Shown here: one piece after another, positions 6,865 to 14,362 of the stretch
How positions within the stretch are numbered: the first letter of the stretch is position 1
Layout: each line of letters opens with the position of its first letter
Source: Bacteroidota bacterium
Lineage (GTDB): Bacteria > Bacteroidota > Bacteroidia > Chitinophagales > Chitinophagaceae
Assembly (NCBI GenBank): GCA_023433265.1
Contig: JAEZDR010000029.1
Span: 1 to 14,362 of the forward strand
DNA length: 14,362 nt
Direction of reading: 5' to 3'
The notes under the pieces: generated by a model
Told to the model about the DNA's origin: nothing
Seen by the model: the letters and a program-made list of their open reading frames with translations, nothing else
Databases searched by the model: none
Made by a program: the position numbers and the translations under genes

Positions 6865-9186
6865 ATGATAGTGTTGCGCTACGTTATACCTGTATTGTTA
6901 TTATTCGGCTTTATGCCGCGGCATGCGTTTGCCCAATACCTCGAGTTTGTTGAAAACAAAGGGCAATGGCATGAGCAGGTAAAGTTTAAGACTGCTTATG
7001 GCAACACCGACCTGTACCTTTTACAAGATGGCTACAAGATGGTACTACACAGTGCGGAAGACCTGCAACAACTTGCCCATCCTCATAAACACACAGAAAG
7101 CCCGGCACAGGTAAAAGTACGTTCTCATGCCTACAAAGTTTCTTTTATAGATGCCAACCCTTTGGTACAAGTAACGGGAGAAAAAGTGCAGCAGCACTAT
7201 AACAACTATTTTATAGGCGATGATCCCTCTTCCTGGAGTTCTCATTGTAAGGTGTACTCGGCTGTTGTTTACAAGGACATCTACAAAGGGATTGATGTGA
7301 GATACTATACTGGCACTGGTAATATGAAGTATGACATTATCGTGCATCCCGGTGCTGATTTGCAGAAGCTGGCATTGCGGTACGAAGGCGTCGACGGCAT
7401 GAATCTAAAAAAGGAACAGTTAGTGTTGTCTACCTCTGTAACAACCGTTACGGAGCAAAAACCTTATGCCTACCAGGTGTTGCAGGAAGGTAGAAAAGAA
7501 GTCAGGTGTGTTTATAAGCTAAAGGGAAATATTATTTCGTTTGAAGCAATTAATTACGATAGTACCAAATCATTAGTCATAGACCCGGAATGGATATTCT
7601 CTACTTTTACCGGCAGCACTGCCGATAACTGGGGCTTTACAGCTACCTATGACAAACATGGCAATTTTTACGCAGGAGGCATTGTTTTCAACTTCGGTTT
7701 CCCGGTGAATGCAGGCGCTTATGCTACGTTCTTTTCCGGTGGGGTGAATGATGGAAACGGCGGAGGATATGACATAGGGATTATGAAGTTCAACCCAATC
7801 GGAACAAGTCGGGTGTACGCTACCTATATCGGTGGCAGCCACAACGAACAACCCCATAGCCTGATTGCAGACAGCTCAGGGAATCTTTTTATAGCAGGGC
7901 GCTCCGCTTCGCTTGATTATCCCACCACTTTACCACATGTGGGGCCCGGAGGGCTTTACGACATTGTTATATCGAAACTGAGTGCCGATGGCAGCAGTAT
8001 GATGGCATCGCGGAGAATTGGTGGATCGGGCGATGACTGCGTAAATATCTCGCGCGACGCTAATCCTGTTTTCTCCAATACCATTCGCCGCAATTACGGG
8101 GATGACGCCCGAAGTGAAATCATTCTTGACAAGAAGGGTAATGTTTGCATGGTAGCAAGTACGCAATCGCCAAACTTTCCTTTAGTCAATGCATTCCAGG
8201 CTACTAATGGTGGGGGTACCATGATGCAGGATGCTGTTATCCTACGGCTTACCGGCAACTTATCTACGGTACTGTTGAGCACCTATCTTGGCGGATCGGG
8301 AGATGATGCAGCTTTTGTAGTATCTCAAAATCCAACAGACGGGTTTCTTTATGTGGGCGGCGCAACAACCAGTGCTAATTTGCCGGGAAACAAAACAGGA
8401 ACCATAGGGCCTAACTATTCCGGTGGGCAATGTGATGGATTTGTTACGGTGATTGATACTTTAAATCAATTGCATCGCTTGAGTTACGTGGGCACTACTG
8501 CAGCAGACATAGTTTTTGGTTTGAAGTTCGATCAGAAAGGTTTTCCCTATATAACCGGTACCACTACCGGAGCCTGGCAGGTAGTAAATGCCACCTATAG
8601 CAATGCAGGCTCGAAGCAATTTATATCGAAACTGAAACCAGACTTATCTGGATTTGTTTATTCTACTGTTTTTGGGAGTGCTTCCCCGGTTCCGAACATT
8701 TCGCCTGTGGCTTTTCTGGTTGATCGTTGCGAAAATGTTTACGTTTCGGGATGGGGAGGCAATGTAAACGACATTCCCGGGCAGGAAACCAGGAATATGC
8801 CCATCACGCCAGACGCCATTAAGAAAGAAAATCAAACAGATGGCAGCGACTTTTACTTCTTTGTACTTGAGCGCAATGCAAGCGGCATCTTGTATGGCAG
8901 TTATTTTGGTCAAACCGGTGGTACCGGCGAGCATGTAGATGGTGGAACAAGCAGGTTTGATGAAGAAGGCGTTATATACCAGGCCATTTGTGCTAACTGC
9001 GCCCCTATAAAACCTCCGTTTCCCATTCATCCACCGGGTGCTGTTGCTTTTCCAAACAATCCTAGCCCCAACTGTAACCTTGCAGCAGTTAAGATCGCAT
9101 TCAATTTAGCCGGGGTCAAAACATCTCTCAAAGCTGCGCTGCAGAGTAATGTTAAGTCATCGCACTGTTTGCCCATGCAAATGTAA
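6865..9186 (+). CDS. Secreted SBBP/PKD surface protein, N-terminal part ending at an in-frame TAA
   Basis: First 773 residues of a large secreted protein. It begins with a signal peptide (MIVLRYVIPVLLLFGFMPRHAFA, cleavage probably before QYLEF). Residues about 24-240 form the beta-rich N-terminal domain that starts FVENKGQWHEQVKFK, a form common in Bacteroidota SBBP proteins (DUF7948-type). Residues about 245-715 hold six or seven SBBP/beta-propeller-like repeats, for instance YATYIGGSHNEQ ... SSGNLFIAGRSA and STYLGGSGDDAA ... GFLYVGGATT. From about residue 752 (SLKAAL) the first PKD domain begins, and it is cut at the TAA at 9184-9186 between CLPMQM and FKHTLAQGQQYIW. Without the downstream half there is no type IX sorting domain, so this product alone would not be anchored at the surface. 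The ATG at 6865 is set by the signal peptide. The 113 bases before it contain TATCTTG (6817-6823), a weak promoter candidate. Confidence 0.85.
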   Translation: MIVLRYVIPVLLLFGFMPRHAFAQYLEFVENKGQWHEQVKFKTAYGNTDLYLLQDGYKMVLHSAEDLQQLAHPHKHTESPAQVKVRSHAYKVSFIDANPLVQVTGEKVQQHYNNYFIGDDPSSWSSHCKVYSAVVYKDIYKGIDVRYYTGTGNMKYDIIVHPGADLQKLALRYEGVDGMNLKKEQLVLSTSVTTVTEQKPYAYQVLQEGRKEVRCVYKLKGNIISFEAINYDSTKSLVIDPEWIFSTFTGSTADNWGFTATYDKHGNFYAGGIVFNFGFPVNAGAYATFFSGGVNDGNGGGYDIGIMKFNPIGTSRVYATYIGGSHNEQPHSLIADSSGNLFIAGRSASLDYPTTLPHVGPGGLYDIVISKLSADGSSMMASRRIGGSGDDCVNISRDANPVFSNTIRRNYGDDARSEIILDKKGNVCMVASTQSPNFPLVNAFQATNGGGTMMQDAVILRLTGNLSTVLLSTYLGGSGDDAAFVVSQNPTDGFLYVGGATTSANLPGNKTGTIGPNYSGGQCDGFVTVIDTLNQLHRLSYVGTTAADIVFGLKFDQKGFPYITGTTTGAWQVVNATYSNAGSKQFISKLKPDLSGFVYSTVFGSASPVPNISPVAFLVDRCENVYVSGWGGNVNDIPGQETRNMPITPDAIKKENQTDGSDFYFFVLERNASGILYGSYFGQTGGTGEHVDGGTSRFDEEGVIYQAICANCAPIKPPFPIHPPGAVAFPNNPSPNCNLAAVKIAFNLAGVKTSLKAALQSNVKSSHCLPMQM

Positions 9187-10419
9187 TTTAAACACACCCT
9201 GGCACAAGGGCAGCAATATATCTGGAGTTTTGGCGACGGAACCAAAAAGGACACGACAAGCAGCCCAATAACCAGCCATTGGTTTACCACGCCGGGTACC
9301 TTTACCGTAACACTCATTTCCATCGATTCATCTAAATGTAATATAGCTGATACTGCAACCGGGAGTGTAATTGTAAGAAATGATAGCACCACTGCGGATT
9401 TTGATGTTGCCCTGGAAAGCTGTGCAACCAGGAAGGTATTGCTAACAAACAAGTCATTAGCGCCCGCCTGGAAGCCGTTTTCAAGTAATTCTTTTGAGTG
9501 GGATTTTGGAGACGGGATAAAGCAGGTAACCGGCCCGCAGCCGCAGACCCATGTGTACAGTCAGCCTGGCACTTATACCATCTATCTGCGAATGATTGAC
9601 ACCAATTATTGCAATATTGCTATAGATTCTACGGTGATTTTTATTCCTGATAGTATAAAAGCTTCACTTGTTTCGGAGGGGCAAATGGAATGCCTTCCGT
9701 CAACCATTAGTTTTCGGGACACAATTGGACAGGGAAAACAATATATCTGGAATTTCGGCGATGCTATGCCTAACGGGCTGACGGACACGCCCGGAATTCA
9801 GCACGTGTACACCGCAGCAGGAACTTTTTATGTGAAATTGATAGCAGTGGATTCTGCAAGCTGCAATGTTCGGGATACTGCAGACATGTTTCTCGGTATT
9901 AAAAACGACAGTGCGATTATAAAACCGAAGTTTATTTCGCAGAATTGTACCACGCGGACTGTAATCTTTCAAAATCATTCAACGTTTCCACCGTCCAAGC
10001 CGTTTAACAGCAGATCGTTTGTTTGGTCGTGGGGTGACGGCAAAACAGATACAACCTCAGCAATACAGGTAACCCATACCTATGCAATAGCGGATACTTT
10101 CCAGGTAAAACTCATCTTAATAGACACTATTTATTGTAACCGGGGAGATAGTATCACTAACATTATTATACCTTCCAATATAAAAGCAGATTTTGATGCA
10201 GACACCTTGGTTTGTTCCCCATATCGGGCAGTGCTCACCGCATTGTCGCCTGCAAATGCTCAAAGCTATACATGGTATTTTGGTGATGGAAACGCTGCGG
10301 TAGGGAAGGACACAAGTTATATCTATCAAAATCCCGGCACCTACAACGTCTCACTTTTGGTGAAAGATAGCAACTCATGTAATAAACAACATTCTTTCAG
10401 CCAGGTAATTAAGGTAAGC
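9124..10419 (+). repeat. Alternating A-B-A-B-A PKD repeats, period 525-528 bp
   Basis: Two PKD subtypes alternate. A units begin near 9124 (SLKAAL), 9652 (SIKASL) and 10177 (NIKADF). A1 and A2 share the CLP...(A/G)QG(Q/K)QYIW core and all three end in a (K/S)xCN motif. B units begin near 9385 and 9910 and share Cys-x-Thr-Arg, an N-x-S stretch, Lys-Pro-Phe, then S-F-x-W. Distances are 528 and 525 bases for A to A and 525 for B to B, so the duplicated unit is an A-B pair of about 175 residues. Some DNA identity remains, for example CAATATATCTGGA in A1 and A2. Confidence 0.8.
9184..9186 (+). other. In-frame TAA interrupting the secreted protein
   Basis: The frame entering at 6865 and the frame leaving at 10950 are the same; this TAA is the only stop between them. 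Aligning the two sister PKD repeats without gaps (CLPMQM-stop-FKHTLAQGQQYIWSFGD against CLPSTISFRDTIGQGKQYIWNFGD) puts the stop opposite a single serine. One base change from a sense codon such as CAA, AAA, GAA or TCA explains it. No frameshift is needed. Confidence 0.85.
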
Positions 10420-10950
10420 CCTAATCCTGTATCATCTTTTTCAATCACGCCGTCCCCACCTAAAGTTAATACACCCGTGAAATTTATTAACCAGTCGTCA
10501 GGCGCAATTTTCTACAAGTGGCACTTAGGTGAGGGTGATACTTTGTATACGACAAGAAAGGACACGTTGATTCAAAAGCTATATACTCGAACGGACGATT
10601 ATACAGCATGCCTTGTAGCAATTAACAGTACAGGCTGTGCAGATACTACTTGCAGAACCTTCAGGGCGCTTTTTGTACGCAAGTTCGATGTTCCCAGTGC
10701 TTTTTCACCCAATGACGATGGTGTAAATGACCGGATACATGTACAGGGGGCAGGGTTTAGATCAATGGAATGGAAGATTTATAATCGATGGGGAAAGATT
10801 GTTTTCGAAACAAAGAACCAGGAACAAGGATGGGACGGTAGACACAACGGCCAGATGCAACCAATGGAGGTATATACCTATACTTTAAATGTTGAGTTTT
10901 TAGATGGACATAAGGATAGTAAAACTGGTGATATTACACTCGTTCGTTAA
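9187..10950 (+). pseudogene. C-terminal part of the same protein: PKD array plus type IX sorting domain
   Basis: 587 further codons in the same frame as the gene starting at 6865. They hold the rest of PKD 1 (YIWSFGDGTKKD) and PKD 2 (FEWDFGDG), 3 (YIWNFGDA), 4 (FVWSWGDG), 5 (YTWYFGDG) and a degenerate sixth (YKWHLGEGD), each about 85-92 residues and each with a cysteine pair, one early and one in an S/N-x-C-N-type motif near the end. The last 91 residues (from 10675), with DVPSAFSPNDDGVNDRIHV, WKIYNRWGKIVFE and GDITLVR, are a gliding-motility/CHU_C C-terminal domain, the signal for type IX secretion. There is no signal peptide and no ATG near the stop; the first in-frame near-start is TTG at 9439, in mid-domain. 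An independent gene is therefore unlikely. It is best read as one protein of 1361 codons broken by a nonsense change, a sequence error or, less likely, read-through. Confidence 0.8.
10675..10950 (+). other. Type IX secretion C-terminal sorting domain
   Basis: Sub-feature of the interrupted protein. It encodes 91 residues with SAFSPNDDGVND, a central YNRWGKIVFE and a final GDITLVR, the layout of the gliding motility-associated (TIGR04131, CHU_C) domain. This domain targets proteins through the type IX system of Bacteroidota for secretion or surface attachment. It lies downstream of the TAA at 9184. Confidence 0.88.
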
Positions 10951-11642
10951 TCAGCACGTTCAATCACAGGTATTCCATTGTTTAATACTAGATATTCCTT
11001 GCTTGCCGGAGAATCCGTAAAGATAAAGTTGCCATTTATTGTTACATGGCCATGTTTTGTGTGTCCAACTACCTGTACTAATTCATCGGACTTGTAACCA
11101 TACTTCATTAAGGTAGGAGGCCTTAACCATATGGGGGAGGAGTACACAGAGCCTCCGTATCCATCATTTCCAACAAATTGATAAGCATCAGGATTAAGTT
11201 CTAAAAGACTGTTGAGAAACCCAACAACATCCCCATCCTCATTAAAGCCATTCTTTTCAAGCCACACTTCGGTAACTCCCGCATGCGTAAACAAAAAGTT
11301 GCCCGATTGGAAGGCCATACGAAAATGATGTTTGTTGTTCAAAAGCAGTGATGTTATTTCCGTGGCTTGCAGTTCATTAAACTTTACATATTTCTCAGCC
11401 CGCATAATATAGGAGGGTAAGTAATGCATTTCATGGTTGCCCATCAACAAAATGGTATTACCCGGATTTGCTTTTTTGTACTCAATTATCTCGATAAAAT
11501 TTTTGAGCTGGATATCCGCCTCTATTTCGTCAGAATCTATATAGTCGCCAATAAACAGAACAAGGTCTGCATCAGGGTTTTGCCGGGTAATGGTTTTCCA
11601 GGTATTGCGGCCATGCACGTCGCTAACGACAACGATTTTCAT
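10947..11642 (-). CDS. PPP-like metallophosphoesterase
   Basis: A 231-residue cytoplasmic calcineurin-like phosphoesterase with a two-metal site. The ordered motifs are D8-x-H10-G (VVVSDVHG), G32-D33-x-x-D36 (IGDYID), G68-N69-H70-E71 (LMGNHEMH), H120 in FLFTHAG, and G193-H194-T-x-H197 (VVGHTKHG). GNHE with HAG and GHT resembles the PPP phosphatase branch (ApaH/PrpA-like) rather than YfcE- or CpdA-like enzymes. The substrate could be phosphoprotein, dinucleotide polyphosphate or another phosphoester. It is convergent to the interrupted surface protein, and the tetranucleotide TTAA at 10947-10950 supplies both stop codons, so no terminator separates them. Its upstream region has a TACCTTCA box on the minus strand (11676-11669), a weak promoter candidate. 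The WG-repeat gene lies 297 bases upstream. Confidence 0.88.
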   Translation of the reverse strand: MKIVVVSDVHGRNTWKTITRQNPDADLVLFIGDYIDSDEIEADIQLKNFIEIIEYKKANPGNTILLMGNHEMHYLPSYIMRAEKYVKFNELQATEITSLLLNNKHHFRMAFQSGNFLFTHAGVTEVWLEKNGFNEDGDVVGFLNSLLELNPDAYQFVGNDGYGGSVYSSPIWLRPPTLMKYGYKSDELVQVVGHTKHGHVTINGNFIFTDSPASKEYLVLNNGIPVIERAD

Positions 11643-11939
11643 CTAAGCTTTTAAGAAGTTTGGAGAGGTGAAGGTACAAAAAGCAAAAGCGTCAGCACAC
11701 CAACTTGCTTGCAAATGCCATGAAATTCATTTTCTTAAACCGGGCGCATTTATTGCGTTGCTTCTTTGCAGGCAGCCACGCCTCCTGGTTAATAAGTTTT
11801 CTTTTTTTCTGTTTTTTTCTTTGTCGAATTAACTGATGGAAACGAGCCTGAAAGAACAAGACTGCTGAATGACCGAGATCTGTGATGTAAAATCCCAAAG
11901 GAAGTATTGATTATAAATACTCTCTAAATCACCGGCAAG
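11643..11939. other. Intergenic region without a convincing gene
   Basis: These 297 bases separate two minus-strand genes. They contain T-rich runs (about 11799-11822), a weak AT-rich inverted repeat AGTATT/AATACT just downstream of the WG-repeat gene (11902-11920), and a TACCTTCA promoter-like box (minus, 11676-11669) for the phosphoesterase. A 68-codon open frame (11692-11898, minus) has a Lys/Arg/Gln-rich low-complexity middle and no recognisable family, so I do not call it. Confidence 0.5.
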
Positions 11940-13796
11940 TCAATTTCTCTTTGTTAATACATACTTCTTTCCATCCCATTTAAAAACTCCGGCAGATTTA
12001 CCTGTGCCTTTGCAAATAGAACAATCGACAAGTTCGGTTGAGCTAGACCCGTGTGATGTCGTGATTCGTTTATTGCCTGAGGTATAGGAATAGGTTTTTG
12101 TCCATGTGCCGGTTTTAGCATCAAACTTCTCACTTTGAAGCGACTGAACCGATGTGCCCTGTGTAATAGTTTTGGTTTGATCGGGTTTGACTTTCTTCAC
12201 TGACACAGAACCAAATGAGCAATAGACGCATTCATCGGGGTGTAGCGTTATCAGATTATCCGGATCGAGTTGAACACTTTTACGAACATCAAGTTGCATC
12301 GTAGTTTTTATACCATCAATGGTAAAAACAATTTCATTTGCCGTGAGGGAAATATCATCGCAGGCAGGGTGTATAAGAGTTTTCCCATTGGCCATTTTTA
12401 ACCCATACTTCCATTCACCGCTTTTCCTAAATACCAATAGCGACCTGCCAAATAGAAAATTAGACGGCTCTTCATCTCTTTGCAACGCCAGCTGTATGCC
12501 GAATTTCCCTCTGTCTTTCAGGTAAGCCGTCCAGGTGTTGGCGTTGCGCGTAAAATAGATGTTTGGAGAACGGCCGTCCTTTATTTCGTCGTGCAAAACC
12601 GTCGTATCAAACATGAATTCACTAGGACTGAAATTGAGCCATTTGCCATGGGTGGTTTTGCCAAATAGCGGGGCCTCGTCGTTATAAGAACGCAGTTGTT
12701 CAATGTCTACCAGGGCAACATTTTCAATAGTAGTATTGTGGAAAGTGCCATATAAGTAAGCTTTACCAGGTTTTTTTACAATCACAATAACCGGCGAATA
12801 TTCCCATGGATAGATAAGCGTATGTACGGTATCCATGACCATTGTCCTGGAATCGCCATCGTAAATGCCATATTTGTTTGTATGGGTTTTTACAATCCAC
12901 CTGTTATGATCCAGCTTCGTAAGGGTTTCTTTAGCAAACCGGGATGATGATTCCAAATCATAACGGCCTGGGCTCAGATATTTTACCTTAAATGTATCGA
13001 GTCCATTCAGCAGGTATATTTCATCATTTAGCGTAAAAGCATTCTCAAAAGCACTAGGCTGGTTTTTAGGTCCTGTCCCGTCTATAAACTCCCACTTCTT
13101 GTCCAAAAGCCTTTGGCCAACCATTCCAAATCTGTTGAAAACTACCTCTGTGTATTCAGTGTATCTGTTTCCCGTAGCATACCGATACCTGCTACTAAGC
13201 GAACTGCCACTGAATAACCTGTACCTGTTCCCCTGCTTGGCCAATAAATTACCATCTGATGTAACCCTCAGGCTTTCATAATTCAATGTATCCAAATGTG
13301 TATTACCTGAAACCATATAAAATGAATATCCATGGGCACGTTCTAAGCGATAGATCTTTTCGGTGCGCAGAAAGCTATTTTTGCTGCTATCAGCTGCGTT
13401 TAAAATCAACTCTACTTCCTTTACCGTCGCCACCTTCTCGTAGTCCCAAACATCCCATTTACCGTCAGTAAGCTGGCAAAACAATACATCTCTGTAACTA
13501 GAGTCTGCCGCTTCGATTCTATTGTAGACTACGTCTATCTCATCATCGGCACCTAACCAACCCAAGCCATATTTGCCATCTTTCTTAACAATGATTCTTG
13601 TACGACCCAATTTTGAATTATACACCTGTGGTGTTAGTATTTCATCATAAACAGCAGGTATAAACCAACGGTTTTTACCGAAAACCTTCATTCCAAATTT
13701 CGATGCTTTTTCGTCCCATGTTTTTACAGCCCGTATATCCTGGCATTGTGCCAGTACCGAAAAACAAACACAGGTAATGAACAGGATTGCCTTCAT
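11940..13796 (-). CDS. Secreted WG-repeat-like protein with C-terminal CxxC motifs
   Basis: A 618-residue exported protein of unknown function. The ATG at 13796 opens a signal peptide (MKAILFITCVCFSVLAQCQDI, cleavage probably after LA); an in-frame ATG at 13889 would bury this signal behind 31 residues and lies upstream of the promoter boxes, so I reject it. The body shows scattered, divergent WG-type repeats with KYG/KFG cores: KKDGKYGLGWLG (71-82), NKYGIYDGDSR (307-317), RGKFGIQLA (429-437) and the best copy, WKYGLKMANGKTLIHPACDDI (462-482). The C-terminus holds two cysteine pairs, C523/C526 and C592/C595, the second in CSICKGTG, a DnaJ-type CxxCxGxG half finger. They are linked by a Thr/Ser/Lys-rich stretch. 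No type IX sorting domain is seen, so it may stay periplasmic. A lipobox (LAQC) is not canonical. Confidence 0.75.
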   Translation of the reverse strand: MKAILFITCVCFSVLAQCQDIRAVKTWDEKASKFGMKVFGKNRWFIPAVYDEILTPQVYNSKLGRTRIIVKKDGKYGLGWLGADDEIDVVYNRIEAADSSYRDVLFCQLTDGKWDVWDYEKVATVKEVELILNAADSSKNSFLRTEKIYRLERAHGYSFYMVSGNTHLDTLNYESLRVTSDGNLLAKQGNRYRLFSGSSLSSRYRYATGNRYTEYTEVVFNRFGMVGQRLLDKKWEFIDGTGPKNQPSAFENAFTLNDEIYLLNGLDTFKVKYLSPGRYDLESSSRFAKETLTKLDHNRWIVKTHTNKYGIYDGDSRTMVMDTVHTLIYPWEYSPVIVIVKKPGKAYLYGTFHNTTIENVALVDIEQLRSYNDEAPLFGKTTHGKWLNFSPSEFMFDTTVLHDEIKDGRSPNIYFTRNANTWTAYLKDRGKFGIQLALQRDEEPSNFLFGRSLLVFRKSGEWKYGLKMANGKTLIHPACDDISLTANEIVFTIDGIKTTMQLDVRKSVQLDPDNLITLHPDECVYCSFGSVSVKKVKPDQTKTITQGTSVQSLQSEKFDAKTGTWTKTYSYTSGNKRITTSHGSSSTELVDCSICKGTGKSAGVFKWDGKKYVLTKRN

Positions 13797-13803
13797 AAGG
13801 TTT

Positions 13804-13832
13804 GTAAGATATAAAATGAAACGAAAAGACAA
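13804..13832 (-). promoter_or_regulatory. Candidate promoter of the WG-repeat gene
   Basis: On the minus strand TTG (13832-13830) and TATCTTAC (13811-13804, near TAnnTTTG) are 18 bases apart, and the second box ends 7 bases before the ATG at 13796. The message would have almost no leader. This also argues against translation starting at the upstream ATG at 13889. Confidence 0.45.
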
Positions 13833-14320
13833 GGAAGGCAAAAGAAAATGAGAAGTGATAACAGAACCGTTTAGATGCTGCAGGTGCATTGCCCTTTAAA
13901 GGTAGTGCTTCGATTGAAACAATTTGGCGAGTAGAAACCCTGGCTTCAAGGAAACTAACTGCTTATGAGGCTGGCAAAAGGCCAATCACAAATATCTAAG
14001 CAATGCAGCAAGTTAGGTCCTGTAACTAAATTGGAATCTCCCAAACCAATGGAGTTATGTGTTAAAATGCGATTGGATCATACGCTCGGGCTGTATCTGC
14101 ATCAAAGATTTCTGCATTGTCTGGGCATCGAATCTAAAATCTATACCCCAACAATTCGTAAAGCTTGTTTTTTCATCCTCGGAGATCTCCGGTTTCTAAA
14201 GTGATTCGGAAACTAAGTCACAAATCAAATTAATCATACAAGTTTCAAGAAATAAAAGGGGAGAACAGCTTTTATGGAAACATAATATCACTTTTCCTGA
14301 AAATGTTTACCCTGAATAGA
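13833..14320. other. Region without a convincing gene
   Basis: I find no supported gene here. A 79-codon plus-strand open frame (13965-14204) resembles no family I know, has no clear start signal and lacks the composition of its neighbours. The only structure I see is a perfect 12-base palindrome CGGAGATCTCCG at 14180-14191. The stretch could be an untranslated region, a decayed gene or the control region of a gene beyond the right edge. Confidence 0.5.
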
Positions 14321-14357
14321 AAAAAGCCTCGTAAATTTTTAATTTACAAGGCTTTTT
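14321..14357. terminator. Strong bidirectional rho-independent terminator
   Basis: The arms AAAAAGCCTCGTAAATT (14321-14337) and AATTTACAAGGCTTTTT (14341-14357) pair over 17 positions with a single C-A mismatch and a 3-base TTT loop. The stem begins with A's and ends with T's, so it reads as hairpin plus U-tract on either strand. No convincing gene precedes it on the plus strand, so it most likely ends a minus-strand gene beyond the right edge or serves a converging pair. Confidence 0.85.
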
Positions 14358-14362
14358 GTAGT

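Noticed and set aside
9439..10950. The downstream PKD part as an independent gene starting at TTG 9439
   Set aside because: The start would fall in the middle of a PKD domain, no signal peptide is present, and the same frame codes for homologous protein up to the TAA at 9184 and beyond.
11692..11898. 68-codon minus-strand open frame (MGFYITDLGHSA...)
   Set aside because: The middle is a low-complexity Lys/Arg/Gln run coming from poly-A tracts; nothing supports it as a protein.
11902..11920. AGTATT/AATACT inverted repeat downstream of the WG-repeat gene as a terminator
   Set aside because: All-AT six-pair stem with a 7-base loop and no following T-run on the minus strand; not strong enough.
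13797..13889. Longer start (ATG at 13889) for the WG-repeat protein
   Set aside because: It would place 31 residues before a clear signal peptide and lies upstream of the promoter boxes at 13832-13804.
13965..14204. 79-codon plus-strand open frame (MRLAKGQSQISK...)
   Set aside because: No recognisable family, domain or start signal, and no neighbour context; it is the length expected by chance in a non-coding stretch.

Overview
The window looks like chromosomal DNA of a Bacteroidota bacterium, most likely a Chitinophagaceae-type organism. The clues are a giant secreted protein built from an SBBP/beta-propeller-like region, PKD domains and a CHU_C/gliding-type C-terminal sorting domain (type IX secretion cargo), a futalosine-pathway menaquinone gene, exported WG-repeat proteins, and promoter-like boxes of the Bacteroidota TTTG ... 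TAnnTTTG type. The genus is not determined.

Layout. Positions 1-1146 (minus) hold most of a NupG-like nucleoside:H+ symporter cut by the left edge. Divergent from it, on the plus strand, are mqnE (aminofutalosine synthase), a TIGR01777/YfcH-type NAD(P)-binding epimerase-like gene and an EamA (DMT) transporter. Two overlapping minus-strand genes follow: aroK (shikimate kinase) and, downstream of it, a small DUF423 membrane protein. Divergent from aroK is the two-gene unit thyA-folA (thymidylate synthase and dihydrofolate reductase), which jointly makes dTMP and recycles the dihydrofolate produced.

Positions 6865-10950 carry the most unusual locus: a 1361-codon reading frame for a secreted multi-domain surface protein, interrupted once by an in-frame TAA at 9184-9186. 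On both sides of the stop the same frame encodes contiguous protein, and alignment with a sister PKD repeat places the stop at exactly one residue position. The PKD array is an A-B-A-B-A arrangement with a period of 525-528 bp, followed by a sixth, degenerate PKD-like domain and the sorting domain. Convergent to it, with stop codons sharing the tetranucleotide TTAA, is a PPP-like metallophosphoesterase. Upstream of that on the same minus strand is a secreted WG-repeat-like protein whose C-terminus carries two CxxC pairs, one in a DnaJ-like CxxCxGxG motif. The right end is about 520 bp without a convincing gene, closed by a strong bidirectional terminator hairpin.

Most of the window is ordinary housekeeping. 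I see no CRISPR array, insertion sequence, tRNA or rRNA, and no evidence for a new defence or biosynthetic system. The points that deserve a second look are the broken or recoded surface protein, its alternating repeat architecture, the cysteine-motif WG-repeat protein, the non-ATG start of aroK, and the promoter boxes lying almost on top of start codons.
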